From: JAWOFN01 sp046497505 [NCBI: bacterium]
GTDB lineage: Bacteria; Blakebacterota; Blakebacteria; Blakebacterales
Reading direction: 5' to 3'
Assembly: GCA_046497505.1 (NCBI GenBank)
Contig: JAWOFN010000055.1
Coordinates: 1-49,122 of the forward strand
DNA: 49,122 nt
Shown: piece by piece, positions 1 through 11,323 of the stretch
How the letters are laid out: each line of letters opens with the position of its first letter
How positions within the stretch are numbered: position 1 is the stretch's first letter
Made by a program: the position numbers and the translations under genes
Notes under the pieces: generated by a model
Databases searched by the model: none
What the model was told of the DNA's origin: nothing
What the model saw: only the letters and a program-made list of their open reading frames with translations

Positions 1-1091
1 AGCAGGAGCGACAGGATGGTCCCTCCCCCCAGATGGCCGAGTCCATCGCCCTGAACCCCCGGTTCTCTTTCGACACCTTCGTCGTGGGCAACAGCAACCA
101 GTTCGCCTATGCCGCTTCCAACGCGGTGGCCGAGGCCCCGGGCAAGACGGCCTTCAACCCCCTCGTCATCTACGGAGGTGTGGGGCTGGGGAAGACTCAC
201 CTCCTCCAGGCCATCGCCAGCTATGCCGTGGCCCACGGCACCGCCCGCAGCGTCATGTACGTATCCAGCGAGCGCTTCATCAGCGACTTCATCTCCTCGA
301 TCCAGAACAACAGGACCTCCGAGTTCAGTTCCCTCTATCGGGGTGTCGACCTGCTCCTGGTCGACGACATCCAGTTCTTCACCAACAAGTAGCGTACCCA
401 GGAGGAGTTCTTCCACACCTTCAACACCCTGCACCAGCGGGGCAAGCAGATCGTGCTGACCTGCGACCGCCTGCCCCGGGATATCCGCGGCCTGGAAGAG
501 CGTCTCATCTCACGCTTCCTCTGGGGTCTGGTTACCGACATGCAGCCCCCCGACCTCGAGACCCGGGTGGCCATCCTCCAGAAGAAAGCGGACAACGACG
601 GGATGATGGTCCCCAACGACGTGCTCCTCTATATCGCCCAGCACATAAAGAGCAACATCCGGGAACTGGAGAGCTGTCTGATCAAACTGCTGGCCTACTC
701 CAGCCTCACCGGCCAGGAGATCTCCACCGAGATGGCGGAGGAAGTCCTCAAGGACCTCATACAGACCCCGCGACGCTCCATCACCATCGAATCGATCCAG
801 GAGACCGTGGCTTCCCATTTCGGTATCTCCTCCGACCAGCTGCGGGCTCGGACCCGGAAGAAGGAGATCGTCGTCCCCCGCCAGCTGGCCATGTACCTGT
901 GCAAGCATTTCACCGACAGCAGCCTGAAGACCATCGGCCTCCACTTCGGGGGGCGTGACCACAGTACGGTGATCCACGCCTACCAGACCATCCAGGAGAA
1001 GATCCAGCAGAACATCGACATGAAGCAGGACGTCAACCACATCCTCGAGACACTCGACCTGGACCCCGGGCGCCTGGACCAGATCTCGTGA
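1..1091 (+). CDS. dnaA: Chromosomal replication initiator DnaA, 5'-partial, interrupted by in-frame amber codon
   Basis: DnaA binds DnaA boxes and melts oriC in its ATP form. The reading frame is open to the left edge, so domains I-II lie outside the window; the ATG at 33 is internal. Domain III has Walker A GGVGLGKT, Walker B LLLVDDIQF, sensor-1-like LTCDR and the box VII region with an Arg (GLEERLISRF). Domain IV carries the DNA-binding signature GGRDHSTV. The frame is broken by TAG at 390-392, between NK and RTQEEFFHTFN. Relatives read (G)KERTQEEFFHTFN, so the stop replaces the conserved Glu, a one-base GAG-to-TAG change. Everything downstream is intact in the same frame to the TGA at 1089. 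A restart at the GTG at 453 would give a fragment lacking both Walker motifs. Whether the stop is a sequence error, a real mutation or is read through cannot be decided here. Confidence 0.93.
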
Positions 1092-1160
1092 TCCCTCCCT
1101 GCCTCTCCTCACGTATCCACCGGACCCGGTGGAAAGAGTGTTCGTTGCGTGCGTACGGGG

Positions 1161-1236
1161 TGTGGACAAATCGGCTCCCTCCGCCCTTTTCCCTCCCCCC
1201 TGTGGATTATGTGGATGACCATCCCGCTTATCCACA
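1161..1236. promoter_or_regulatory. Cluster of four DnaA boxes
   Basis: One perfect box, TTATCCACA, is at 1228-1236 on the + strand. Three near-perfect boxes lie on the minus strand: TGTGGACAA at 1161-1169 (reverse complement TTGTCCACA, a common natural variant), TGTGGATTA at 1201-1209 and TGTGGATGA at 1210-1218, each one mismatch from TGTGGATAA. The last two abut head to tail. The minus-strand boxes face opposite to the perfect box. Confidence 0.85.
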
Positions 1237-1335
1237 CGCTGCCGGCGCGCCCTCCACGAGTCGATTTTCCTTTAACCTGTTGTCACACAACGAGTTGCCT
1301 ATACACTTGCTCTCTTTTCCCCATATGCACAGTCC

Positions 1336-1371
1336 CTATTACTGCTGTTGCTGTTCTTCTTCTTCTACTCC
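1336..1371 (+). promoter_or_regulatory. Candidate DnaA-trio / origin unwinding element
   Basis: The tract reads as successive triplets beginning CTA-TTA-CTG-CTG and passing into four TTC triplets before TAC. In B. subtilis the strand-melting element is a run of CTA/TTA triplets (3'-GAT-5' on the other strand) just downstream of a DnaA box. Here the tract begins five bases after the weak box ATATGCACA (1323-1331). The triplet period is visible in the sequence; the function is inferred, and the CTG and TTC units depart from the consensus. Confidence 0.4.
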
Positions 1372-1468
1372 AAACAGCAACCGCGATGGAAAAGAAAACG
1401 GTGCTGTCTGTTTACACCTTGCTGAAGGGGTGTCCCGGAACGTATATTCAGGGTCTGTTGTCCGCCTC

Positions 1469-1498
1469 TTAACTTATTGCCAGACAGCAGGTTACACT
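1469..1498 (+). promoter_or_regulatory. Candidate sigma-70 promoter for dnaN
   Basis: A -35-like TTAACT (1469-1474) and a -10-like TACACT (1493-1498) are separated by 18 bases, each matching four of six consensus bases. Transcription would start about 25 bases before the dnaN ATG. It would give dnaN-recF-dciA-gyrB their own promoter inside oriC. Confidence 0.35.
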
Positions 1499-1530
1499 AA
1501 GATGCATGCCCTCTGAAAAGGAGCGGATGG

Positions 1531-2652
1531 ATGAAGGTTCGGTTGACCCGGGACGAGGTGGCAGAGGCCCTGACCAGTCTGCAGCAGGTCGTGCCCCCGA
1601 AGACGACGCTCCCCATCCTCTCCAACCTGCTGGTGCGAGCAGAAGAAGGGCGACTCCACCTGGCAGCCACCGACCTGGATATGAGCATCACCACCTCGGT
1701 CGATGCGGATGTGGTGGAGGAGGGGAATACGACCGTCCCGGCCCGGAAGTTCGGGGAGATCGTAAGGGAGTTCCCCGAGGAGGTCTTCCAACTGGACGAG
1801 CGGGAGGACCGGATAACCCTGACCTGCGGGAAGGGGCAGTTCAAACTCACCGGGATGGACTGGGAAGAGTTCCCGAAGATACAGGATCAGGTCGAGGGTT
1901 CCCGGGTGGTCGTGGACGGGGAGAGGCTGAAGAGGATGGTGAACAGCACCTCCTTCGCCGTCTCCACCGATGAGACCCGGCCGGCCCTTGGGGGCGTGCT
2001 CTGGAAGATCCAGGGAGAGGACACCCTCATGGTATCGACCGACGGGCACCGTCTGGCCAAGATCGAACTCCGGGGAGCGGTGGGTGGAGAGGGCGGGTTC
2101 GAAGGAGAGATGATCATCCCGCCCAAGGCGCTGAACCAGGTCACCCGCCTCATCAGCGAGGGGAAGCAGATAGAAGAGATCACGGTGGGGGAGAAGTATC
2201 TCCAGGTGACGGCGGGGGAGACCCGGCTCTTCAGCCGCATGATCGAGGGACCCTACCCGAACTATGAACTGGTCATGCCGAAGGACAACGACAAACACAT
2301 CCTGGTGGAGGCCGAGGTCCTGGAGGCCGCCGTCCGTCGTGTCGCCATCTTGAGCAACACCCAGACCCATCAGGTCAAGTTCGACCTTGACGAAGGGGGC
2401 GGCCTGCTCAGCGCGGTGAGTCCCGACCTCGGTGCGGAGGCGAGGGAACAGGTGGAACTCACCTACGACGGCGGGCCGATGGCCGTCGCCTACAATGCCA
2501 ATTATCTCCTGGAGATCCTCCGGCATCTGCAGGGCGGGGTAGTCGACATCTCCCTCAAGACCCCGGTGAGTGCGGGGCTGGTCTGTCCGAAGGAACAGGA
2601 AGAGGAAGAGGACCTCACCTTCCTGCTGATGCCGCTGCGGCTGAATGACTGA
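1531..2652 (+). CDS. dnaN: DNA polymerase III sliding clamp, beta subunit
   Basis: The beta clamp is a ring-shaped homodimer that tethers DNA polymerase III and other repair and replication proteins to DNA. The 373-residue length is typical for three clamp domains in tandem. The N-terminus (QQVVPPKTTLPILSN) and the C-terminus FLLMPLRL match the family well; the C-terminal segment lies by the partner-binding pocket. The ATG is preceded by AAAAGGAG at a normal distance. It is the first gene of a tightly packed cluster: its last 8 bases overlap recF. There is no sign of damage, in contrast with the interrupted dnaA across the origin. Confidence 0.97.
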   Translation: MKVRLTRDEVAEALTSLQQVVPPKTTLPILSNLLVRAEEGRLHLAATDLDMSITTSVDADVVEEGNTTVPARKFGEIVREFPEEVFQLDEREDRITLTCGKGQFKLTGMDWEEFPKIQDQVEGSRVVVDGERLKRMVNSTSFAVSTDETRPALGGVLWKIQGEDTLMVSTDGHRLAKIELRGAVGGEGGFEGEMIIPPKALNQVTRLISEGKQIEEITVGEKYLQVTAGETRLFSRMIEGPYPNYELVMPKDNDKHILVEAEVLEAAVRRVAILSNTQTHQVKFDLDEGGGLLSAVSPDLGAEAREQVELTYDGGPMAVAYNANYLLEILRHLQGGVVDISLKTPVSAGLVCPKEQEEEEDLTFLLMPLRLND

Positions 2653-3762
2653 GGATCGGGGGAATGACGGTCAGTCAGAGGCCTGGCTGCGCCGACTCTC
2701 CCTGCGGGCCTTCCGGAACTACGCTGTCCTGGACCTCGAGCTGGACCCGGGGCTGACCCTGATCGTCGGACCCAACGGTCACGGGAAGACCAACCTGGTC
2801 GAGGCCGTATACGTGCTCTGTCTCGGGCGTTCCTTCCGCGAGCATCGCGACAGCCGGCTCATCCGGTTCGGGGACCCGGCGGCCCGGCTCGCCGGTGCGG
2901 CCCGGTGGACGGGACGGGAACACAGGGTCGAACTCACGTGGGAGCGGGGGGGGACGAAACAGGCGGAGGTGGACGGGGCCCGGCTGGAACGGCTCAGCGA
3001 GCTGCTCGGGCAGCTCCCCGTGGTGAGCCTGACCCCGGAGGACGGGGAGATCGCCCAGGGCGGACCGGATGGAAGACGCAGATTCATGGACATCCTTCTC
3101 TCCCAGACCGACCGGCATTACCTGGAAGCGCTGAAGCGGTATCGCCGGGCGCTCTCGCAGCGGAACGCCAGCCTCAGAGAGGGGAGAGAGGAGCTGGCCC
3201 GGGTCTACGAGCCGGAGCTCGCCCGCGCAGGGGCCTTCATCCAGGGTCAGCGGGAGTGCCTGGCACGCTTCCTGGGCAGGCGGGCCTCCGAGACATATCG
3301 TCAGGTGAGCGGGGATGGGGAGGAACTGGGGATAGCGTACAGGCCCCACCCGAACCGGGAGCGGGAGGAGTACGAAGAGACTCTCGCCGGGGTCCTCGCG
3401 GAGACGCTGGATCGAGACCTCGACCAGGGCTATACGGGAACCGGACCCCACCGGGACGACCTCCACCTGGAGGTCGGGGGCAGGCCGCTGAAGACGTACG
3501 GGTCCCATGGGCAGGCGCGGACCGCCCTGGCCGCCCTGAAGCTGGCCGAGGTGGGCTACTATGCCGAGAGCTACGACCGGCAGCCGCTGCTGGTCATGGA
3601 CGAGGCAGCGGCGGTCCTCGACCGGAGCCGTGCGGACAATCTGATCCGCCTGCTGGCCCGCGGTTCCTCCCAGGTCTTCGTGACCAGTCCCGGACTGGAG
3701 GACCTGGGTCCGGTGGCGGAGCGGGCGGACCGCATCATCGAGGTCTTCGAGGGGACGGTCGC

Positions 3763-3766
<4 letters not shown>
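2645..3766 (+). CDS. recF: DNA replication and repair protein RecF
   Basis: RecF is an SMC-like ATPase that, with RecO and RecR, helps load RecA at single-strand gaps. The protein has 373 residues. Walker A GPNGHGKT is at residues 42-49, the ABC-type signature region reads YGSHGQARTAL near residue 280, and the Walker B region is LLVMDEAAAVLD. The usual RecF Walker B reads LLLDD-x-x-SELD, so this version is slightly divergent but keeps the acidic residues. The chosen ATG overlaps dnaN by 8 bases, which implies translational coupling. The end overlaps dciA in an ATGA. Confidence 0.95.
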
Positions 3767-5996
<2,230 letters not shown>

Positions 5997-5999
5997 TCC

Positions 6000-8552
6000 A
6001 TGCCTGAACTGCACCGCCAACGAGTGATACCGGTGAACATCGAGGAGGAGATGAAGTCCTCCTACATCGACTATTCCATGTCGGTGATCGTCTCCCGTGC
6101 CCTGCCCGATGTACGCGACGGGCTCAAGCCCGTCCACCGCCGCATCCTCTACGGGATGGACCAGCTCGGGCTGCGCTACAACCGGTCCTACCGCAAGAGC
6201 GCCCGCCTGGTAGGGGACGTGCTGGGCAAATACCACCCCCATGGAGATTCCGCGGTCTACGACGCCGCGGTCCGTATGGCCCAGGACTTCTCCCTTCGCT
6301 ACCCGCTGGTGGACGGCCAGGGGAACTTCGGCAGCGTGGACGGCGATTCCGCGGCGGCCATGCGGTATACCGAGGTGCGCCTGACCCGCATCGCGGAGGA
6401 GATGCTGCGGGACCTGGACAAGGACACGGTGGACTGGACCCTCAACTTCGACGACACGATGGAGGAACCGGGGGTCCTTCCCACCAAGCTGCCCAACCTG
6501 CTGGTGAACGGCGCGTCGGGGATCGCGGTGGGCATGTCCACGAACATCCCGCCCCATAACCTCACCGAGGTGGTGGACGGCCTGGTGCACCTCATCGACG
6601 ACCCGGACGCCGACCTCGACGACCTGATGGAGCACATCACCGGACCCGACTTCCCCACCGGCGGGATCATCTACGGCCGGCAGGGGATCCGGGAGGCGTA
6701 CGAGACGGGCCGGGGCAGGGTGGTCACCCGGGCCCGGGCCTTCATCGAAGACCACAAGGACCGGGAATGGATCGTCATCACCGAGATCCCCTACCAGGTC
6801 AACAAGTCGAACCTGCTGGAGAAGATCGCCGACCTGGTCCGGGACAAGAAGGTGGAGGGCATATCCGACCTGCGGGACGAGTCGGACCGTGACGGCATGC
6901 GCATCGTCATCGAACTGAAGCGCGACGCGCCGGCCGAAGTGATCCTGAACCACCTCTACAAGTACACGCAGCTGCAGAACACGTTCGGCGTGATCAACCT
7001 CTCCCTGGTGGACGGCGAGCCCCGGGAACTGAACCTGAAGCAGACCCTCCAGGCGTTCGTGGATTTCCGCCACGAAGTGGTGGAACGGCGCACCCGCTAC
7101 GAGCTGGCCGAGGCGGAAGCCCGGGCACACATCCTCGAGGGACTGAGGATCGCGACCGACAACATCGACGAGATCGTGGCCCTCATCAAGAAGGCCGCGG
7201 ACACGGATACGGCCAAGGCCCAGCTCATGGAGCGTTTCGAGCTGAGCGACGTGCAGGCCCAGGCCATCCTGGATATGCGCCTGGCCCGCCTCACCGGTCT
7301 GGAACGGCAGAAGATCGAGGAGGAGTACAGGGACCTCATCGAGAAGATCGCCCACTACAAGGAAGTACTGGCGAACAAGAACCTGCGGATGGCGATCATC
7401 AAGGACGAGCTCACCGAGATCCGCGACACCTTCGGGGACGCCCGACGCACCGAGATCCTCGACGATCAGGGGGACTTCGATATCGAAGACCTCATCGCCG
7501 AGGAGGACATGGTCATCACCATCTCCCACCAGGGCTATATGAAGCGGATCCCCATCACCACCTATCGGAGGCAGCGGCGGGGGGGACGGGGCGTGAAGGG
7601 GATGGGTACCAAGGAGGACGACTTCGTAGAACATCTCTTCGTGGCCAGCACCCATTCCTATCTCCTCTTCTTCACCGACCAGGGTAAGGTCTACTGGCTG
7701 AAGGTGTACGACATCCCCCAGGGGGGCCGGCAGGCCCTGGGCCGTCCCCTCATCAACCTGATCCAGGTGGAGAAGGGGGAGACGGTACGGGCCGTCGTCC
7801 CGGTGAGGAGCTTCGAGGAGGGACTCCACCTCATCTTCGCCACCCGGGAGGGCCTGGTGAAGAAGACCTCGCTGATGGACTACAGCCATCCCCGGCGGGG
7901 CGGCATCATCGCCGTCGACATCCGGGAGGGGGACGAGCTCATCGAGGTGGGACTCACCGACGGGACGTGCGATGTCATCCTGGGCACCCGGAAGGGGATG
8001 GCCATCCGCTTCCACGAGGAGGACGTGCGTCCCATGAGCAGGGACACCCGCGGGGTGAAGGGCATCACCCTGGACAGGGAGGACGATGGGGTGGTGGGGA
8101 TGGTCGTGGTGCGCAGGGAGGGCACGCTGCTGACCGTAGCGGAGAACGGCTTCGGCAAGCGCACCCGGATAAGCGATTACCCGGTCCAGCACAGGGGCGG
8201 CAAGGGTGTCATCACCATGAAGGCGAGCGAGCGGAACGGCGACGTCCTCACCCTCAAGGAGGTGGTGGACTCGGACGAGCTGATGCTCATTTCCCGCAAG
8301 GGGACGATCATCCGGCAGCCGGCCGAGGAGATCTCCACCATCGGACGGAACACCCAGGGGGTGCGCCTGATGAACGTGCCCGGGAGGGACCGTGTGGTGG
8401 ATGTGGCCCGGGTCATGGAGAAGGAGGAGGAAGAGGAGGAGGAGGCCGCCCTGGAGGCGGCTATCGAGGAGGCCGAGGAGCAGAGGAAGAGCGGGGAGGA
8501 AGAGGAGGGTCCCGAGGGGTCTTCGGACGGGGATGAGGATGGGGACGAGTAA
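6000..8552 (+). CDS. gyrA: DNA gyrase subunit A
   Basis: GyrA is the breakage-reunion subunit and wraps DNA around its C-terminal beta-pinwheel. The 850-residue protein has the catalytic Tyr at position 123 ([10 protein letters not shown]). The quinolone-contact region is [17 protein letters not shown], with the usual Ser and Asp. The GyrA box QRRGGRG is at about 525-531; it marks a true gyrase rather than topoisomerase IV. The protein ends in an unusually long acidic tail of about 45 residues, rich in Glu then Asp/Gly/Ser. The rex start lies inside the DNA for this tail. Confidence 0.97.
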   Translation: MPELHRQRVIPVNIEEEMKSSYIDYSMSVIVSRALPDVRDGLKPVHRRILYGMDQLGLRYNRSYRKSARLVGDVLGKYHPHGDSAVYDAAVRMAQDFSLRYPLVDGQGNFGSVDGDSAAAMRYTEVRLTRIAEEMLRDLDKDTVDWTLNFDDTMEEPGVLPTKLPNLLVNGASGIAVGMSTNIPPHNLTEVVDGLVHLIDDPDADLDDLMEHITGPDFPTGGIIYGRQGIREAYETGRGRVVTRARAFIEDHKDREWIVITEIPYQVNKSNLLEKIADLVRDKKVEGISDLRDESDRDGMRIVIELKRDAPAEVILNHLYKYTQLQNTFGVINLSLVDGEPRELNLKQTLQAFVDFRHEVVERRTRYELAEAEARAHILEGLRIATDNIDEIVALIKKAADTDTAKAQLMERFELSDVQAQAILDMRLARLTGLERQKIEEEYRDLIEKIAHYKEVLANKNLRMAIIKDELTEIRDTFGDARRTEILDDQGDFDIEDLIAEEDMVITISHQGYMKRIPITTYRRQRRGGRGVKGMGTKEDDFVEHLFVASTHSYLLFFTDQGKVYWLKVYDIPQGGRQALGRPLINLIQVEKGETVRAVVPVRSFEEGLHLIFATREGLVKKTSLMDYSHPRRGGIIAVDIREGDELIEVGLTDGTCDVILGTRKGMAIRFHEEDVRPMSRDTRGVKGITLDREDDGVVGMVVVRREGTLLTVAENGFGKRTRISDYPVQHRGGKGVITMKASERNGDVLTLKEVVDSDELMLISRKGTIIRQPAEEISTIGRNTQGVRLMNVPGRDRVVDVARVMEKEEEEEEEAALEAAIEEAEEQRKSGEEEEGPEGSSDGDEDGDE

Positions 8553-9195
8553 GGACCGGTCCGCGAAGATCAGCGGCAGCTCGGTCCGAAGACTCAGCCG
8601 CTACTATCGGACCCTGGTCCGGGTCCAGAAGCAGGGTATGGCCCACATCGCCAGCCGGGAGCTGGCGGAACGGAACGGGGTGACCAGCGCCCAGGTCCGC
8701 AAGGACCTCTCCACCTTCGGGACCTTCGGCAAGCGGGGACTCGGCTACCCGGTGGAGGGTCTCACCGAGGCCATCGCCGGCATCCTGGGACTGGACAGGC
8801 AGTGGCCGGTGATCCTCGTCGGTGTGGGGAACATCGGAAGCGCCCTCCTGCGCTACGGCCAGTTCCGGCGCCAGGGCTTCCATATCGTCGCGGCATTCGA
8901 CGTGGCGCCGGAGAAGGTTGGCACCTCCATCGACGGGGTACCCATCTACCGCATGGAACGTCTCGCCGACCTCGTGCGGGAGGAGGACGTGGAGATCGGC
9001 ATCCTCTCGGTCCCCGCGCCCAACGCACAGGAGGTGTGCGACATGATGGTGGAGGCGGGGATCCGGGCCATCCTGAACTTCGCCCCCATCACCCTGGACA
9101 CACCCCCCGGCGTCACGGTCCGTTACGAGGACATGGCCATAGAACTGGAGACGCTCTCCTACGCCCTCACACGCGGGGACATCCAGGAGGGCTGA
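8533..9195 (+). CDS. rex: Redox-sensing transcriptional repressor Rex
   Basis: Rex represses fermentative and respiratory genes and lets go of DNA when NADH is high. From the ATG at 8533 it is 220 residues, normal for the family. An N-terminal winged helix ([10 protein letters not shown] ... [12 protein letters not shown]) is followed by a Rossmann domain with [12 protein letters not shown]. The C-terminal helix [15 protein letters not shown] fits the swapped helix of Rex dimers. The start lies 20 bases inside the gyrA tail; a second in-frame ATG at 8539 is also possible and neither has a clear Shine-Dalgarno sequence. No classical Rex operator (TTGTGAA-N4-TTCACAA) was found; TTGTGAGACAA at 9264 is at best a half site. 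Confidence 0.95.
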   Translation: MRMGTSKDRSAKISGSSVRRLSRYYRTLVRVQKQGMAHIASRELAERNGVTSAQVRKDLSTFGTFGKRGLGYPVEGLTEAIAGILGLDRQWPVILVGVGNIGSALLRYGQFRRQGFHIVAAFDVAPEKVGTSIDGVPIYRMERLADLVREEDVEIGILSVPAPNAQEVCDMMVEAGIRAILNFAPITLDTPPGVTVRYEDMAIELETLSYALTRGDIQEG

Positions 9196-9581
9196 TTCCC
9201 GGCGGGACTCCCCACCCCGTGGAGAACCCTGTGAACATCTCCGCACGTACCTCACCCAACCTATTGTGAGACAACGAGATAGAAGCACTCCTCTCCCGGG
9301 CCCCGATGTGGATAACCCGACCGGGACCGGAGCTGATGCACGTTGACACACATCCCCGTGCCCGGGTGTGGTACATCTGCAACACAAGGTGGGATCACTC
9401 GGGGTCGTCCTTCCCGGACAGGAGATTTCATCTCGTTGTGCCGCAGAGGCTTACAGGTGTCGATCCCCACCTCCCGTATCGTTGGCACGCCATGTGCAGC
9501 GGGTATGAGGCGGCGGGGATGCACATCCTGCCGGATACTCCCAAGCACTTCCCCGATCGGCACCGGGGGAGGAGGAAGAGG
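9196..9581. other. Non-coding region rex-omp85 with DnaA box and origin-like motif
   Basis: This 386-base gap holds no gene that I can support. A frame continuous with the next gene is open from 9306, but the sequence before 9582 does not look like protein. It contains a perfect DnaA box (9307-9315); the 15-mer TTGTGAGACAACGAG (9264-9278), which differs at two positions from TTGTCACACAACGAG in oriC (1280-1294); and an inverted 10-base copy of its second half, ATCTCGTTGT (9430-9439). A TTGACA at 9343-9348 has no -10 partner at normal spacing. The region may hold the promoter of the envelope genes and a DnaA-binding site. Confidence 0.5.
9307..9315 (-). promoter_or_regulatory. Perfect DnaA box outside oriC
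   Basis: TGTGGATAA is the exact reverse complement of the consensus TTATCCACA. It lies 7.8 kb past the end of oriC, between rex and the omp85-like gene. Confidence 0.55.
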
Positions 9582-11300
9582 ATGCGAGGATACATGAGAG
9601 CGCTGGCGGTCCTGTGGGTACTCACCCTCCCGTTCCTGCTGGGAGCGGGTCCCGGACTGGCGGAGCAGGGCGGCCAGCAGGAGGGACCCCGCCGGGAGAA
9701 GGGCGATTTCCAGGTCCCTGGGGACATGCGGATCCATGGGGACCTGGTCGTGGAAGAGGGGGACCTGACCGTGGACGGTGAGATCCGGGGATGGACGGTG
9801 GTCAGGGGGGGCGACGCCGTGGTCCGCGGCACCGTGACCGGGTCGGTGATCGTCCTCTACGGGGACGTGGTCATCATGGACAGCGGTCTGGTCCAGGGCG
9901 ACGCGGTGAGCGTGGCGGGTGAGGTCGTCATCCGGGGGAGCGGGGTGGTCTCGGGGAGCAACATCACCACCACCCGGCGGGGTCTGGAGCGTCAGGGGCG
10001 GGACGTGCCCTGGGCCCGGATCGTCCGGGAGGCCGGCGTGCTTGAGCACCGGGACCCCGGGTCCCGACGGGAGGAGGGACCGTGGGAGCGGTGGTGGGAC
10101 GAGGAACCGGAGGAAGAACGCTTCGGTGCGAGGGGACGACGGCGGGGAGGATATGACTACCTCTTCGACGGGTCTTTCCCCCTGGGGGGTCTCCTCTACA
10201 ACCGGGTGGACGGTCTGACCCTCCAGGGGGAGGTCTTCGGGGACAGCGGGGACTGGGGTTCGACCGGGGCCAACCTGTACGGCGGTGCGGGATATGCCTT
10301 CGAGAGCGGGCGGTTCTACTACCGACTGGGTCTGAGCCGGTTCTTCTTCGGAACGGCCCCCCTGGAGATAGGCGGCTCCATCTACCGGCAGCTGGAGACC
10401 CACGACACCTGGTACATGACACCGAACGAGAACGACTGGATGGCCCTGCTGGCCCGGTACGACTGGTACGACTACTACCTGCGGGAGGGCGTGCAGGGAC
10501 ACGTGCAGTTCTCCCCGACCCGCTGGCTCCGCCTCGGCGCCCTCTATTCGGAGGACACCGAGGAGGCGGTCTTCCGGAACACCAACTGGTCGATCTTCGG
10601 TACCGACCGCAGCTTCCGGGAGAACGAGTGGCTGGTCCGGTGGCACCCGGACGACCAGCAGCGGGTCTATGCCGGGGCGCACGAGGGGGACATCCGCCGG
10701 CTGACATGGTTCCTGCACGTGGACGCCGCCAGGAGGGCCAGGGTCCGTCCCTCCCGGGGTGTCGAACTGGACACCTGGTACGAGACGGCCGGTGAGGCCG
10801 GGATCGCCGGGGGCGGGGACTTCCATTACGAGCGTGCGGTGGCCGAGCTGAGGGCCTACCAGAGGATCAGCCGCATGGACCACCTGGCCCTGCGGGTCCG
10901 GGCGGGAACGGTGGGCAGTCAGAGCGGTCTCATCGACGATGTGCCGGTGCAGCACCGTTTCTACCTGGGCGGTGTGGGCAGTCTCCGGGGCTACGACCTC
11001 AAGCAGTTCAGCGGGGACCGGCTCTTCCTGGCCACCCTCGAGTACACCCTGGGCGGGGACGGATGGGGACCGGTCTTCGGGGACTGGGCCCTCACGTTCT
11101 TCTACGACTGGGGGAACGCATGGAGGGCCGAAGCGGGCGAGGACCTCTTCGGCGGCCTGATCCCCCCGGAGGCGGTGCGCAGTGCCGGCGCGGCCGTGAG
11201 CCCCGTGGGCTGGGGGGGGCCCCGGCTGGAGATCGCCCGTCCCATCGATGCCGAAGACGACGAGTTCAGATGGTATCTGCGCTGGGCCTTCGATTTCTAG
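9582..11300 (+). CDS. Bactofilin-like domain fused to Omp85/BamA-type outer-membrane barrel
   Basis: Start ATG 9582 is chosen because AGGAGG lies 6 bases upstream and a signal peptide follows (MRGYMRALAVLWVLTLPFLL...). The mature 572-residue precursor has two parts. Residues about 45-130 form short repeated beta-strands (GDMRIHGDLVV, GEIRGWTVVRGGDAVVRG, GSVIVLYGDVVI), the pattern of bactofilin / polymer-forming DUF583 beta-helices. The rest looks like a 16-strand Omp85-type barrel: aromatic-rich alternating strands, the lid-loop motif FYLGGVGSLRGYDL near residue 462, and a C-terminal Phe, which is the usual recognition signal for barrel insertion. No POTRA domain is seen, so the beta-helix seems to take its place. 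Its cargo is unknown. It ends in TAG. Confidence 0.75.
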   Translation: MRGYMRALAVLWVLTLPFLLGAGPGLAEQGGQQEGPRREKGDFQVPGDMRIHGDLVVEEGDLTVDGEIRGWTVVRGGDAVVRGTVTGSVIVLYGDVVIMDSGLVQGDAVSVAGEVVIRGSGVVSGSNITTTRRGLERQGRDVPWARIVREAGVLEHRDPGSRREEGPWERWWDEEPEEERFGARGRRRGGYDYLFDGSFPLGGLLYNRVDGLTLQGEVFGDSGDWGSTGANLYGGAGYAFESGRFYYRLGLSRFFFGTAPLEIGGSIYRQLETHDTWYMTPNENDWMALLARYDWYDYYLREGVQGHVQFSPTRWLRLGALYSEDTEEAVFRNTNWSIFGTDRSFRENEWLVRWHPDDQQRVYAGAHEGDIRRLTWFLHVDAARRARVRPSRGVELDTWYETAGEAGIAGGGDFHYERAVAELRAYQRISRMDHLALRVRAGTVGSQSGLIDDVPVQHRFYLGGVGSLRGYDLKQFSGDRLFLATLEYTLGGDGWGPVFGDWALTFFYDWGNAWRAEAGEDLFGGLIPPEAVRSAGAAVSPVGWGGPRLEIARPIDAEDDEFRWYLRWAFDF

Positions 11301-11323
11301 ACCCGGCGGACAGGAGTGTCGAT

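Larger units (their letters stand above)
1092..1530. other. oriC: Replication origin oriC (dnaA-dnaN intergenic region)
   Basis: This 439-base stretch between dnaA and dnaN has no credible gene and is visibly less GC-rich than its surroundings, especially after 1260. It contains a cluster of four DnaA boxes (1161-1236), an inverted repeat GTTGT-CAC-ACAAC (1279-1291), a box-like ATATGCACA (1323-1331, two mismatches to TTATCCACA), and a triplet-repeat tract (1336-1371). A candidate dnaN promoter lies at 1469-1498. Known bacterial origins are often in exactly this position. The order boxes, then repeat tract, then dnaN resembles the basal unwinding layout described for Bacillus subtilis. Function as the origin is inferred. 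Confidence 0.85.

Noticed and set aside
387-395. Reassignment of TAG to an amino acid as the reason for the dnaA stop.
   Set aside because: Four other genes in the window end in TAG at expected lengths, and none of the four tRNAs present has a CTA anticodon.
1280-1294. TTGTCACACAACGAG and TTGTGAGACAACGAG as Rex operators.
   Set aside because: The Rex consensus needs two TTGTGA-type half sites about 18 bases across; only one half is present and one copy lies in oriC.
1088-1516. Open frames in oriC (142 and 107 codons).
   Set aside because: Their products are low-complexity and they overlie DnaA boxes and the triplet tract; no ribosome-binding site.
9306-9581. N-terminal extension of 92 codons on the omp85-like gene.
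   Set aside because: The ATG at 9582 has a strong ribosome-binding site and begins a normal signal peptide; the extension would bury that signal and looks non-coding.
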